Shown: in pieces, positions 1 to 6,671 of the stretch
How positions within the stretch are numbered: position 1 is the first letter of the stretch
How the letters are laid out: each line of letters opens with the position of its first letter
Assembly: GCF_027604915.1 (NCBI RefSeq)
Contig: NZ_JAJAQC010000013.1
Coordinates: 1 to 64,000, forward strand
Origin: Streptomonospora mangrovi
GTDB taxonomy: Bacteria; Actinomycetota; Actinomycetes; Streptosporangiales; Streptosporangiaceae
DNA length: 64,000 nt
Direction of reading: 5' to 3'
The notes under the pieces: generated by a model
What the model was told of the DNA's origin: nothing
The model's input: the letters and a program-made list of their open reading frames with translations, nothing else
Databases searched by the model: none
Program-made: the position numbers and the translations under genes

Positions 1-500
1 GTGGAGCGCACCCGCCGCGACCGCCCCGACGCCGAGGTGTTCCGCGAGACCGACCCGCGCAGGCCCGAGGCGGTGATCTCGGCGTCCAGGTCGGCGATGG
101 CCGCATCCAGCGCCGCCACCTCATCCGGAGTCGCGCGGCCGTCCTCCACCATGCGGTCACGCTCGGCGGTGACCATCGCGCGGCGTTCGACCCAGGCGCG
201 TTGCACCTCGCTTGCGGGATCGGGAACGACGGTCGGGTCTTCGCTGAGGTGCCAGCCTTCCTCGCACTGGGTGCGGCGGATCGAGCGCTTGCGCCGCGCG
301 CAGGCGGGGCAGCGGGATTCCAGCGTGGAGTTGCAGGGCACGTCGATGATCTCGGTCCGGCCGGTGGCGATGTCGGTGCGGCGCAGCGCCACCGGCCGGA
401 TGCACACCCCCTTCTCGGCGGCGATGGTCTCGGCGACCTCACGCGCCAGGGGTTGGGCGAGGCGTTCGGCCCGCGTGCTCTTGCCGGTCGGGGTGGGCAT
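1..500 (-). CDS. AICE replication initiator, RepSA-like (partial, C-terminus off the left edge)
   Basis: The frame is open from the ATG at 500 to the window edge, giving 166 residues of the N-terminal part. It begins MPTPTGKSTRAERLAQPLAR and has a Cys-rich segment at about residues 56-80 (CNS...CPAC...C) plus the motif EEGWHL. This pattern is characteristic of the rolling-circle replication initiators of pSAM2-like elements. Its start overlaps the stop of the upstream translocase gene by four bases (ATGA), so the two are translationally coupled. Family knowledge: the protein nicks the element's double-strand origin after excision. The catalytic Tyr and HUH motifs would lie beyond the window, so I could not check them. 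Excisionase and integrase normally follow next. Confidence 0.82.
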   Translation of the reverse strand, partial: MPTPTGKSTRAERLAQPLAREVAETIAAEKGVCIRPVALRRTDIATGRTEIIDVPCNSTLESRCPACARRKRSIRRTQCEEGWHLSEDPTVVPDPASEVQRAWVERRAMVTAERDRMVEDGRATPDEVAALDAAIADLDAEITASGLRGSVSRNTSASGRSRRVRS

Positions 501-1912
501 CACTCCCCCGTTCCAGCGGTCGTAGCGGTCATGTGGTCGATGTCGGCATCGGAGACGAACGCGGCCCGCACCCGCACCGGGACAGGGGAGCCCTCCAGCT
601 TCACAAACCCCACCCCGGGAAGCTCCGGGTCGATGAGGTGGGCGTTGGCGCCCCGGTCCCGGGCGCCTTCCCCGAGGACCATGTCAACCTGGGAGGCTTC
701 GTCCAGACGCAGGGCGATCTTGTCGGGGAAGAGGTTGCGCAGGTTGAGGACTTCTTTGCGGGGGTCCTGGAGCGCGGCCAGGACGCAGAACCCCACCGAC
801 CGGCCCTGGCTGGTCAACGTCGCGATGGCGTTCTCGGCGCGGCGGCGGATGTCGCGGTCGGGGTGGTAGGCCGTCAGGAACGCCACCTCGTCCAGGACGA
901 TCACGGTGAACGGGTCGCGGGTGGTGGGGGTGTGGATGCGCTGCCGTCCGGCGTAGCGCTCGGCCCGCTCCTGCATCGCGGCCACCGCCGCTTCCAGGAG
1001 GGCCACCGCGGATTCGCCGTCGTCGGCGTAGCGGGCGAACAGCGCCCGGCCGTATGACAGCTCCATGCGCTTGGGGTCGATCGCCCACACCTCGGCGATA
1101 CCGGCCTCGATCGCCGAGGCCATGGCGCGGATGGCCGACCACAGCACCGACCCCTTGCCCGCACCCGTCATCCCGACCGTGAGCACGTGGGTTCCGTGGA
1201 GGCGGAGCGTCCACACCTCGCCGTCTTCACACACCCCCACCGGCAGGGCGGAGAAGTCCGGTTCCTCGGGGATCGGCAGGGCGTCGATGGGGTCGGCGAG
1301 GGTGTCATAGCGGGGGAACTCCAGCACCACGTCGCGCGGTCCGCGCACCTCGACCCGACAGGAGGGGGCGCCGAACCCGTGCGCCAGCTCGGCCACGCGA
1401 CCCTCGAACTCGGCCGGGGACGTGCCGGCCACCAGGCGCACCCGGACGCGGTCGGCCCACGCCGAGCAGGTCACCCCGCGAATCTGGGGCAGGTACTGGC
1501 GTTCGAGGTAGGACTCGGCCAGACCGGCGACCACCAGGACGGGTTGCCAGTGCCGCTGGTAGATCCACGCCCACCGCCACGCGGCCAGGACCCGCAGCGC
1601 CACCACATCACGGAACGAGCGCGGCCACCGCCGCCACCAGACGAGCAGCGCCAGGTCTGCGATGGACCAGCCCACAGCCAGGCCCACCCAGCCCGTGTAG
1701 TGCCACAGGGCCGCTGAGGCGGCCACGGTGCCCACGGCCACGGGGAAGCGGAACGGCAGGGCGAGAAGGAAGCGCGCCAGGCGCCACACCCACCCGGCCA
1801 GGACGAAGACGCCCGGCGTCTGGACCACCGGGGTGGCGAAGCGGAAGCTCTGCGCCGGGACCGGCGCGGTCGGCTGCACTTGGGCGGCCCCGTTGCTCTT
1901 GCGGCCCAGCAT
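500..1912 (-). CDS. FtsK/SpoIIIE-type DNA translocase, AICE conjugative transfer protein (TraSA-like)
   Basis: This 470-residue protein has two or three hydrophobic segments near residues 40-95 and a C-terminal FtsK ATPase domain. The Walker A is GMTGAGKGS at about residue 245, and the Walker B is VIVLDEVAF at about 345. In AICEs a single hexameric translocase of this type moves double-stranded plasmid DNA between mycelia, with no relaxase needed for transfer. It starts ATGA-overlapped with the 76-residue gene upstream and ends ATGA-overlapped with the replication initiator. The cluster is thus a tra-rep operon as in pSAM2. Its length is normal for the family. Confidence in the family is high; the name TraSA is by analogy. 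Confidence 0.9.
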   Translation of the reverse strand: MLGRKSNGAAQVQPTAPVPAQSFRFATPVVQTPGVFVLAGWVWRLARFLLALPFRFPVAVGTVAASAALWHYTGWVGLAVGWSIADLALLVWWRRWPRSFRDVVALRVLAAWRWAWIYQRHWQPVLVVAGLAESYLERQYLPQIRGVTCSAWADRVRVRLVAGTSPAEFEGRVAELAHGFGAPSCRVEVRGPRDVVLEFPRYDTLADPIDALPIPEEPDFSALPVGVCEDGEVWTLRLHGTHVLTVGMTGAGKGSVLWSAIRAMASAIEAGIAEVWAIDPKRMELSYGRALFARYADDGESAVALLEAAVAAMQERAERYAGRQRIHTPTTRDPFTVIVLDEVAFLTAYHPDRDIRRRAENAIATLTSQGRSVGFCVLAALQDPRKEVLNLRNLFPDKIALRLDEASQVDMVLGEGARDRGANAHLIDPELPGVGFVKLEGSPVPVRVRAAFVSDADIDHMTATTAGTGE

Positions 1913-2142
1913 CAGAGACCACCCGCCACGTCATCATCGGCGGAGCGAGCGGCGGCCAGTTCGACGCGCGCCGCCTCAGCAACCGCGTGCGTCTGCGGAT
2001 CGGCCGTGGACTGGGCGATGCGGTCGAGCAGGGAGGACTTCCAGGCCAGCAGCGCCGCACCGTCACCAGCGGAGCGGGACCGCAGCGCGGCCAGGAAGTC
2101 GGCGATCTCACGCGGACTCACCCGCGCGGTTCGGTCGGACAT
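1912..2142 (-). CDS. Small AICE protein upstream of tra, unknown function
   Basis: A 76-residue soluble, mostly helical protein (starts MSDRTARVSPREIADFLAAL). I recognise no domain or catalytic motif. It lies between the Pra-like gene and the translocase, and its stop overlaps the translocase start (ATGA), which implies translational coupling in one transfer operon. Small proteins at this position in pSAM2-like elements are often called Spd (spread) or left hypothetical. There is no transmembrane segment here, which argues against a membrane-type Spd protein. The start has a weak purine-rich Shine-Dalgarno sequence. Confidence 0.7.
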   Translation of the reverse strand: MSDRTARVSPREIADFLAALRSRSAGDGAALLAWKSSLLDRIAQSTADPQTHAVAEAARVELAAARSADDDVAGGL

Positions 2143-2201
2143 ACTGAAGACACCTCTTCTGCCATCACGTGATTGGGAAGTCGCGGATCAGAGGGGTTGA
2201 A

Positions 2202-2237
2202 GGGGCGGCCGGGTGCGCCAACACCAACGGCCGCCCC
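2202..2237 (-). terminator. Hairpin terminator downstream of the pra-like gene
   Basis: A perfect 9-bp stem (GGGGCGGCC with GGCCGCCCC) encloses an 18-nt loop, 20 nt beyond the stop of the Pra-like gene. There is no T tract, which is common in high-GC actinobacteria. It would separate the activator transcript from the tra-rep operon. Confidence 0.5.
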
Positions 2238-2256
2238 GCTTGGGTTCAGCGGCTGG

Positions 2257-2673
2257 TTAGGCGGCGTCCTTGGCGGCCGCAGCCGCCGGGGACTTGCGCG
2301 AAGCCGAAGTACTGGGGGTCTTCACGCCCCGCGCCCGCAGCGAGTAGGCCACCCGAGGACGGCGGCCGGACTCGTCCACATACGGCATGACCGACATGGC
2401 CTCGAACTCGATCGGGCGGAAGGGCAGCCCCGGCACTTCGTCGGGCAGCACCGGGCAGTGCTCGGCGGCCACCTTGACCTTCACCGACTTGGCCTTGCCC
2501 CGCGCTTCGGGGTCGGCGTCGATCACGTCCACCGCCCACAGCGGCAGCCCTGTCGCCTTGTCCAGCTGCGGGCGCTTGGTCTCGAAGTCGGTCACCGGCT
2601 CCACCCCCAGCGCGAACGCACCGTGGGGGAACACCGTCCCGAAGTCGATCGGCAGCGCACCCTGAATCGCCAT
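2257..2673 (-). CDS. Plasmid replication/integration/excision activator, Pra-like
   Basis: A 138-residue protein starting MAIQGALPIDFGTVFPHGAF. Its length and sequence style match the Pra family of pSAM2-like elements. In pSAM2, Pra activates the rep-xis-int operon and so triggers excision and replication, and it is itself repressed by the GntR protein KorSA. Here a strong Shine-Dalgarno (GAGGAG) precedes the ATG. The promoter region contains one copy each of the two operator types seen in this element (2706-2720 and 2748-2761). The C-terminus (last 30 residues) is Lys/Ala/Ser-rich and probably disordered. The assignment is from recalled family resemblance; the activator role is inferred. Confidence 0.72.
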   Translation of the reverse strand: MAIQGALPIDFGTVFPHGAFALGVEPVTDFETKRPQLDKATGLPLWAVDVIDADPEARGKAKSVKVKVAAEHCPVLPDEVPGLPFRPIEFEAMSVMPYVDESGRRPRVAYSLRARGVKTPSTSASRKSPAAAAAKDAA

Positions 2674-2705
2674 AGTGTTCTCCTCAACAGTTCCTTCGGA
2701 CGACC

Positions 2706-2720
2706 ACTCGTCCGATCAAG
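2706..2720. promoter_or_regulatory. Putative operator, type A (ACTCGTCCGATCAAG)
   Basis: A 15-bp sequence that recurs with two mismatches at 3545-3559, directly in front of the GntR gene that ends at 2790. One copy lies before the Pra-like gene and one before the regulator, which suggests that this GntR protein controls both promoters. Confidence 0.5.
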
Positions 2721-2747
2721 TGAGTATCTGCAATGTAGCCGAGCCAG

Positions 2748-2761
2748 CTTATGTACACAAG
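2748..2761. promoter_or_regulatory. Putative KorSA-type operator, type B (CTTATGTACACAAG)
   Basis: A near-palindrome centred on GTAC, part of a family of five sites in the element with consensus CTCATGTACATGAG. It lies 75 bp upstream of the Pra-like gene, where a KorSA-like repressor would be expected to act. Confidence 0.55.
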
Positions 2762-2789
2762 TACGTGAGAGGGTTACAAGTGTGTCGCC

Positions 2790-3521
2790 TTAGGTGGCCG
2801 GGTAGCTGTCTTCGAGCTCGTGCAGGTCACCGGGAAGAACGATGTCGGCGACCGCGATGGGGGCGTTCTCGGCGTTCAGGACGGTGGCCAGGATCGCCAG
2901 CACGGGGGCGCCCTCCTCGGTGGCCAGCAGTCGGCGTTCCTCAGCCGTGGCCAGGCGCGCGGACAGCCGCTCGGTGATGCGGGCGGGTCGCACCTGCTTG
3001 AGCGCCTGAAGGTGTTCGCGGGCGCCGATCGCGATCACTCCGGTGTCGCCCAGGTCGGTGCCGGAAGCGATGTCCAGGGGGAACCACAGCGTGACCAGTT
3101 CGCTCGGCGAGTCCTCGTCCAGGATGACGCGCTGGCGGCGGATCAGCGGCGAGTTCTCCGGCACGTTCAGCGCCTCAGCGACCACGGCCGGTGCCGCAGC
3201 GCGCCCGGCGGCGGTGACGGTGGTGTCCCCGACGTTCTCGGGAGCGTCGAAGGCACTGGCCCCGGCGTGGGATCGCTCAGCGCCGTGGGCGGGCACGCCT
3301 TTGACGAAGGAACCCCGACCATGCTCCCGCTCAATCCACCCCTGCATGCTCAGGATCTGCAACGCTCGCACGACCGTGCTGCGCCCCGAGCCGAACTCCC
3401 GCACCAGCCGGGCTTCGGAGGGAAGCATGGTTCCCACGGGGTACGTACCGTCCTCGATGCGGGTCTGGATGGCCTGCACAATCTGTGCGTATTTGGGCGG
3501 GGCGAACTCAAGGTTCGACAT
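2790..3521 (-). CDS. GntR-family transcriptional regulator (HutC/UTRA type), regulator A of the element
   Basis: A 243-residue protein with an N-terminal GntR winged helix at about residues 8-75 (PSEARLVREFGSGRSTVVRA is the recognition region). A UTRA-like ligand-binding domain follows at about 95-240. I chose the ATG at 3521, with GGACGG upstream, over the GTG one codon earlier. A 15-bp motif just upstream (3545-3559) recurs before the Pra-like gene, so autoregulation plus control of pra is likely. The element carries a second GntR protein at 4764-5543; either could be the functional KorSA analogue, but the palindromic sites cluster around the second one. Confidence 0.85.
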   Translation of the reverse strand: MSNLEFAPPKYAQIVQAIQTRIEDGTYPVGTMLPSEARLVREFGSGRSTVVRALQILSMQGWIEREHGRGSFVKGVPAHGAERSHAGASAFDAPENVGDTTVTAAGRAAAPAVVAEALNVPENSPLIRRQRVILDEDSPSELVTLWFPLDIASGTDLGDTGVIAIGAREHLQALKQVRPARITERLSARLATAEERRLLATEEGAPVLAILATVLNAENAPIAVADIVLPGDLHELEDSYPAT

Positions 3522-3544
3522 CACAACCGTCCGGTCACTCTAGT

Positions 3545-3559
3545 ACTCGTCTGGTCAAG
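3545..3559. promoter_or_regulatory. Putative operator, type A (ACTCGTCTGGTCAAG)
   Basis: The second copy of the 15-bp motif also found at 2706-2720 (13 of 15 identical). It lies 24 bp upstream of the GntR regulator A start, the position of an autoregulatory operator. Confidence 0.5.
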
Positions 3560-3675
3560 CAGCATATGAGGCCACCCTGCATGTCATCCCAGGGAGACGG
3601 CCGCAAGTGCGCCATCAGCGCCGCCGGGCGGGGCGGTTACGGACGGGCCGCCGTCACTGAGGCGCCTGAGGGGGT

Positions 3676-3717
3676 GGGCGGCTCCGGCGCGGCCAGGTCA
3701 ACGGGCCGGAGCCGCCC
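3676..3717 (-). terminator. Strong hairpin terminator after the small-gene operon
   Basis: A perfect 12-bp stem (GGGCGGCTCCGG with CCGGAGCCGCCC) with an 18-nt loop, 63 bp beyond the stop of the 94-residue gene at 3780. It would end the minus-strand transcript running from about 4600 to 3780. Confidence 0.6.
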
Positions 3718-3779
3718 TCTCACGCGGCCGGTGGGAAGTCCGTTACCGGGGTTCCCGGCCGCGCAAGCTTGTGGGTGTG

Positions 3780-4064
3780 TCAGTTGGCGGGCGGGGTGTC
3801 GTCCCAGTACACGCCCTCGCCCACCTCGAAGAGGCGATCGTTGATCCAGGGCACCGACAGCATCGATCGGCGCCCGGCACCCGCCGGCGGGTCCTCCAAC
3901 TGGCGGACGAACCGCTCGATGTCGTGCTCGATCAGCGTCGGCGCGTGGGGGGTGTCGGGATCCTGGGCTGTGGCGATCCACAGGTTTTCGGTGCGGCGGA
4001 TCGCCCACCGCTTGCCATAGCGCTCCCGGAGCAGCGCCAGCAGCGGGTCAGCGCCCGGGTTCAC
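3780..4064 (-). CDS. Conserved element protein of 94 residues, unknown function
   Basis: Starts at a GTG overlapping the stop of the 62-residue gene (GTGA). No domain is recognised. It is a small globular acidic protein containing the stretch YGKRWAIRRTENLWIATA, which reads like an interaction or effector-binding fold. A diverged second copy lies outside the element at 7950, identical at most positions. The family is common in AICE small-gene clusters, but I know no function for it. It belongs to a minus-strand operon 4565 - 4249 - 4064 ended by the hairpin at 3676. Confidence 0.75.
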   Translation of the reverse strand: MNPGADPLLALLRERYGKRWAIRRTENLWIATAQDPDTPHAPTLIEHDIERFVRQLEDPPAGAGRRSMLSVPWINDRLFEVGEGVYWDDTPPAN

Positions 4065-4249
4065 CGCACAGCCCCGGCACCGACCAGGCCCACCCGCATC
4101 GCGCGCAGGCGCTCTTCGCGCAGCGCGGCTTCGGCGGCCTGGCGTTCGCGCACCCGCCGCTCATGGGCGATCAGGTAGGGGCGCACATAGGAGGCGCGGG
4201 CGTGCCGAGGCGGATAGGAGCCGTGCCAGGAGGGGGTTAGCATCTTCAT
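4061..4249 (-). CDS. Small basic element protein of 62 residues, unknown function
   Basis: I chose the ATG at 4249 because AGGTGG stands 4 nt before it; a longer frame to 4324 has no ribosome-binding site. The protein is rich in Arg and Ala, with a helix such as HERRVRERQAAEAALREERL that could form a coiled coil. Its stop overlaps the GTG start of the 94-residue gene by four bases, so the two are translationally coupled. It resembles the short helical proteins typical of AICE cargo clusters. No function is assignable. Confidence 0.65.
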   Translation of the reverse strand: MKMLTPSWHGSYPPRHARASYVRPYLIAHERRVRERQAAEAALREERLRAMRVGLVGAGAVR

Positions 4250-4391
4250 CGTTCCACCTGTCTGTGTCAGGTTGGGGCCATGCCCCCGGACGGCGGCCAC
4301 CGTCGCGGGGGTCTTCTCATTCACCAGAGAACCGGCCGGACCAGGCGCTCAGCACACGTGCGTCGGGGCGGTCCTGCGGTGAGGACGGAGG

Positions 4392-4565
4392 TCACGCGGC
4401 GGCAGCCAGGCCGGTGCCCCGGCACGCGGAGCAGGCCACGACGCGAATGTGGCGTCCGGCGGCGGCCGAACCGACGACCACGAGCTTGCGCGGACGAACG
4501 GTCTTACGGCCCCGCCCACGGCAGGACTTGCAGTTCGGGGTTTCGGTTGCGGGCACGGATTCCAC
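4392..4565 (-). CDS. Tiny DnaJ-type zinc-finger protein (two CxxC knuckles), 57 residues
   Basis: Reading the minus strand from the GTG at 4565 (GGAG 8 nt upstream) gives 57 residues with CKSCRGRGRK near residue 14 and CSACRGTG near residue 45. This is the CxxCxGxG pair of a DnaJ-like zinc-binding module, split by a basic linker. An alternative GTG at 4556 gives 54 residues. Four correctly spaced cysteines in a short frame argue that it is real. It is the first gene of the operon running to 3780, and three palindromic operators (4641-4718) lie directly upstream. Role unknown; it may bind zinc and nucleic acid or act as a regulatory adaptor. Confidence 0.65.
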   Translation of the reverse strand: MESVPATETPNCKSCRGRGRKTVRPRKLVVVGSAAAGRHIRVVACSACRGTGLAAAA

Positions 4566-4640
4566 TCGGCGTCTCCAGACCGTGCGGGGCCCGAACGTCT
4601 TACCGGGGCAAGAAGTCCAGGCCGGGGGGACCGACGCGCC

Positions 4641-4718
4641 CTCATGTACATGAGACCATCCTCGCTACTCATGTACATAAGTTGCGTGAGACCAGATTGA
4701 CGCACTCATGTACAGGAG
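4641..4718. promoter_or_regulatory. Cluster of three palindromic operators (CTCATGTACATGAG type)
   Basis: Copies lie at 4641-4654 (CTCATGTACATGAG, perfect palindrome), 4668-4681 (CTCATGTACATAAG) and 4705-4718 (CTCATGTACAGGAG). They sit between the small zinc-finger gene (start 4565) and the end of the GntR gene at 4764. Two further copies are at 2748 and 5565. The spacing is 27 and 37 bp. They are probably binding sites for the GntR protein at 4764-5543, controlling the small-gene operon. Confidence 0.65.
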
Positions 4719-4763
4719 TCAAGGTCACTCAGTCCAAAGAAGTGGACCGGTCTTCCGCACCGC

Positions 4764-5543
4764 TCAATCCGTGGCCGGAATGCGGTAGTCGAGCACGAAT
4801 TGGTCTGCCGCCATGATCGTGTCGCAGACCTCGACCACGCGCCCGCGCGTGGTGACGGCGTTGCGGGTCAGATGGATGACGGGCGATCCGGGACTCAAGC
4901 TCAGCGCGGTCGCCTCCTGCTTGGTCGCCAGCCGCGCCCGCACGGTCTCGGTGTACTCCAGGAACTCGTGACCGTGCTCTTCCAGCCGCGCGTATATCCC
5001 GCCGCCGCCGGGGTTCTCCTCGAACAGCTCGGGGATGTCGCGGGCGACATCCCAGGGCAGGTAGGAGGTCGCCTCTTCGGTCGGTGTGCCGTCGCTAAAG
5101 TACAGGCGCCGACGGGCGAGGACCTTGGCGCCGTCCGTGACGCCCAGGCGCTCGGCGATCTCGGCGGGAGCGGCGACCGGGCCGACCGAGAGGACTTGGA
5201 CCGTCGCCTTCACCCCGGCCTGTTCGGTCTCGGCGATGTAGGCGGCCTTGCCCGCCCGGCGGTGCGAGCGCCGGAACCGGTCGGAGGACTTGCGCGTGAC
5301 CGGCGGGCGCGACTTCACGAACGAGCCCTTGCCCTGGTAGGTCTTCACCAGTCCGGCGGTACGCAGCTCGGCGACGGCCTTGCGGACGGTGCCCGATGAG
5401 ACGCCGTAGCGCTCCATGAGCGCGGCCTCACTTGGGATCTCGGCAGCAGGAGCAAGGCGCCCGTCCTTGATCTGCTCTTCAATGTCGTCGGCGATCTGGA
5501 GGTACATCGGCTTCGCCGAGCGCGCTCCTGCTGAACTGGCCAT
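4764..5543 (-). CDS. GntR-family repressor with UTRA domain, KorSA-like (regulator B)
   Basis: A 259-residue protein with a GntR winged helix at about residues 10-80 (PSEAALMERYGVSSGTVRKA) and a UTRA domain at about 95-255. An AGGAGG Shine-Dalgarno stands 13 nt before the ATG. It is divergent from the Nudix gene, with one palindromic site (5565-5578) in the shared promoter and three more beyond its 3' end. In pSAM2 the GntR protein KorSA represses pra and itself and keeps the element integrated. This protein is the better KorSA candidate because the GTAC-centred palindromes surround it and one precedes pra. The DNA target assignment is inference. Confidence 0.85.
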   Translation of the reverse strand: MASSAGARSAKPMYLQIADDIEEQIKDGRLAPAAEIPSEAALMERYGVSSGTVRKAVAELRTAGLVKTYQGKGSFVKSRPPVTRKSSDRFRRSHRRAGKAAYIAETEQAGVKATVQVLSVGPVAAPAEIAERLGVTDGAKVLARRRLYFSDGTPTEEATSYLPWDVARDIPELFEENPGGGGIYARLEEHGHEFLEYTETVRARLATKQEATALSLSPGSPVIHLTRNAVTTRGRVVEVCDTIMAADQFVLDYRIPATD

Positions 5544-5564
5544 GGTCCTTAGGTTCCTCCTATG

Positions 5565-5578
5565 CTCCTGTACATGAG
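5565..5578. promoter_or_regulatory. Putative KorSA-type operator overlapping the Nudix gene start
   Basis: CTCCTGTACATGAG, one mismatch from the perfect palindrome at 4641. It lies between the divergent GntR gene (start 5543) and the Nudix gene and includes the ATG at 5574. A repressor bound here would block the Nudix transcript and probably the regulator's own promoter. Confidence 0.6.
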
Positions 5579-6023
5579 TAACAGCACCGGAGAAGGCCCG
5601 TCAACGCCGCTGCACTCGGTGTCCGTCGCAGGAGCGGTGGTACGTGAGGACGGCCGGCTACTGGCGATCCGCCGGCGGGACAACGGAGCATGGGAGCTAC
5701 CCGGCGGCGTGCTGGAAATCGCCGAAGCCCCCGAGGACGGCGTTGTGCGAGAGGTCTGGGAGGAGACCGGCGTCCGCGTCGAGGTCGACCAGCTCACCGG
5801 TGTCTACAAAAACACCACGCGCGGAATCGTCGCGCTGGTTTTCCGCTGCAAGCCCTCCGGCGGCATCGAGCAGCCAACATCCGAGTCGACGGCCGTCGAA
5901 TGGCTGACGCCGGAGCAGGTCGAGGAACGCATGTCTGAGGTCTACGCGGTTCGCCTGTTGGACGCCCTCGACAGCAGCAGCCCTCACGTCCGCACCCATG
6001 ACGGCAAGCGCCTATCCCACTGA
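5574..6023 (+). CDS. Nudix hydrolase, probable conjugal immunity factor (Pif-like)
   Basis: A 149-residue protein with a complete Nudix box at about residues 45-67: GGVLEIAEAP then REVWEETGV, matching GX5EX7REUXEEXGU. The fold is a single Nudix domain. pSAM2 carries a Nudix-motif protein, Pif, beside its korSA-type regulator; Pif blocks redundant conjugation between donor cells. Position and motif make this the likely equivalent, though an ordinary nucleotide-pool hydrolase cannot be excluded. Neither the ATG at 5574 nor the in-frame ATG at 5562 has a Shine-Dalgarno sequence, so the message may be leaderless. I chose 5574 because it gives the usual short N-terminus. Confidence 0.78.
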   Translation: MSNSTGEGPSTPLHSVSVAGAVVREDGRLLAIRRRDNGAWELPGGVLEIAEAPEDGVVREVWEETGVRVEVDQLTGVYKNTTRGIVALVFRCKPSGGIEQPTSESTAVEWLTPEQVEERMSEVYAVRLLDALDSSSPHVRTHDGKRLSH

Positions 6024-6081
6024 GTGCCTTACCCGCGGGCGTAGCCGCCTTCTTTGCCGAATTGGGCTGTATGAGATCAAG

Positions 6082-6164
6082 GCGACGGCGCTTCGCGCCG
6101 TCGCTCCCGGCGGCCGTCCGCCGCTCGGGCTGCGGGCTGCCGCCCGGTCCCGAGCGGCGGACGG
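6082..6164. other. Highly structured non-coding stretch, candidate single-strand origin
   Basis: Two perfect hairpins lie side by side. The first is a 10-bp stem at 6082-6091 / 6095-6104 with a 3-nt TTC loop. The second is a 16-bp stem at 6114-6129 / 6149-6164 with a 19-nt loop. The stretch lies just after the Nudix gene and before a sharp fall in GC content. It may simply be a terminator array. Rolling-circle replicons also need a folded single-strand origin, and in Streptomyces plasmids (the sti locus) this is a non-coding hairpin-rich stretch. Confidence 0.45.
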
Positions 6165-6245
6165 ATGGCGGGGAGAGGCACGGAACGGAGGCCTGTCCGT
6201 ATCATATTCCGGTAAAATAACCCCTCGACAATATAGTAAATGAGA

Positions 6246-6671
6246 CTAATCTGAAAATTCCTCGTTTATCACTTGTACTACTGGATCTCCGGTTTTCACA
6301 TAGGTTTCGGACTCGTCTACTTCCTCTTTGTAGGTGCTTTCGTCAGTTTTCAATGTCTCAACTTTTGTTATTGGAGGATTGGCTAGGTCGCTGAGTCCGG
6401 TGAAATGCAACGGTCCTCCAGCGGTTCGGTAGGTGCGAAACGTGCGTCCAACGCTAGATCGAGGCATTAGTCGGACGATCTTCACAACCGTTTTCTCTAT
6501 TTCTATTGAATCCAGTTCTTCTCCTGTTTCAGGATCGATTATATCTGCTCCATGGCGGTTCAGTACTGCGAATTTCATTCCCGCATGGACGCCGTGGTTC
6601 GACCCTCTATTAATTACGATCTCACGGAGATTCAGAACTTTGGCAACTTGTCCTTCGATGCGCTCAGTCAA
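6246..6671 (-). CDS. Unknown low-GC cargo protein with a predicted small beta domain
   Basis: About 141 residues from a TTG at 6671 (GGAGG 7 nt upstream); the frame is open to 6695 but without a good ribosome-binding site. Residues about 10-85 (VAKVLNLREIVINRGSNHG, then GMKFAVL, DPETGEELDSIEIEK) have the rhythm of a small beta-barrel seen in FlgT-C-like proteins. The acidic C-terminal 50 residues look flexible. The TTG start overlaps the stop of the preceding membrane-protein gene. Base composition is clearly lower in GC than the rest of the window, indicating recent acquisition as cargo. Function unknown. Confidence 0.7.
   Translation of the reverse strand: MTERIEGQVAKVLNLREIVINRGSNHGVHAGMKFAVLNRHGADIIDPETGEELDSIEIEKTVVKIVRLMPRSSVGRTFRTYRTAGGPLHFTGLSDLANPPITKVETLKTDESTYKEEVDESETYVKTGDPVVQVINEEFSD

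Noticed and set aside
1-525. 174-residue plus-strand frame at the left edge
   Set aside because: The minus strand here encodes the RepSA-like initiator with a recognisable Cys-rich N-terminus.
4349-4705. 118-residue minus-strand frame with LMYM repeats
   Set aside because: The LMYM repeats come from the palindromic operators; the real gene here is the short zinc-knuckle frame at 4392-4565.
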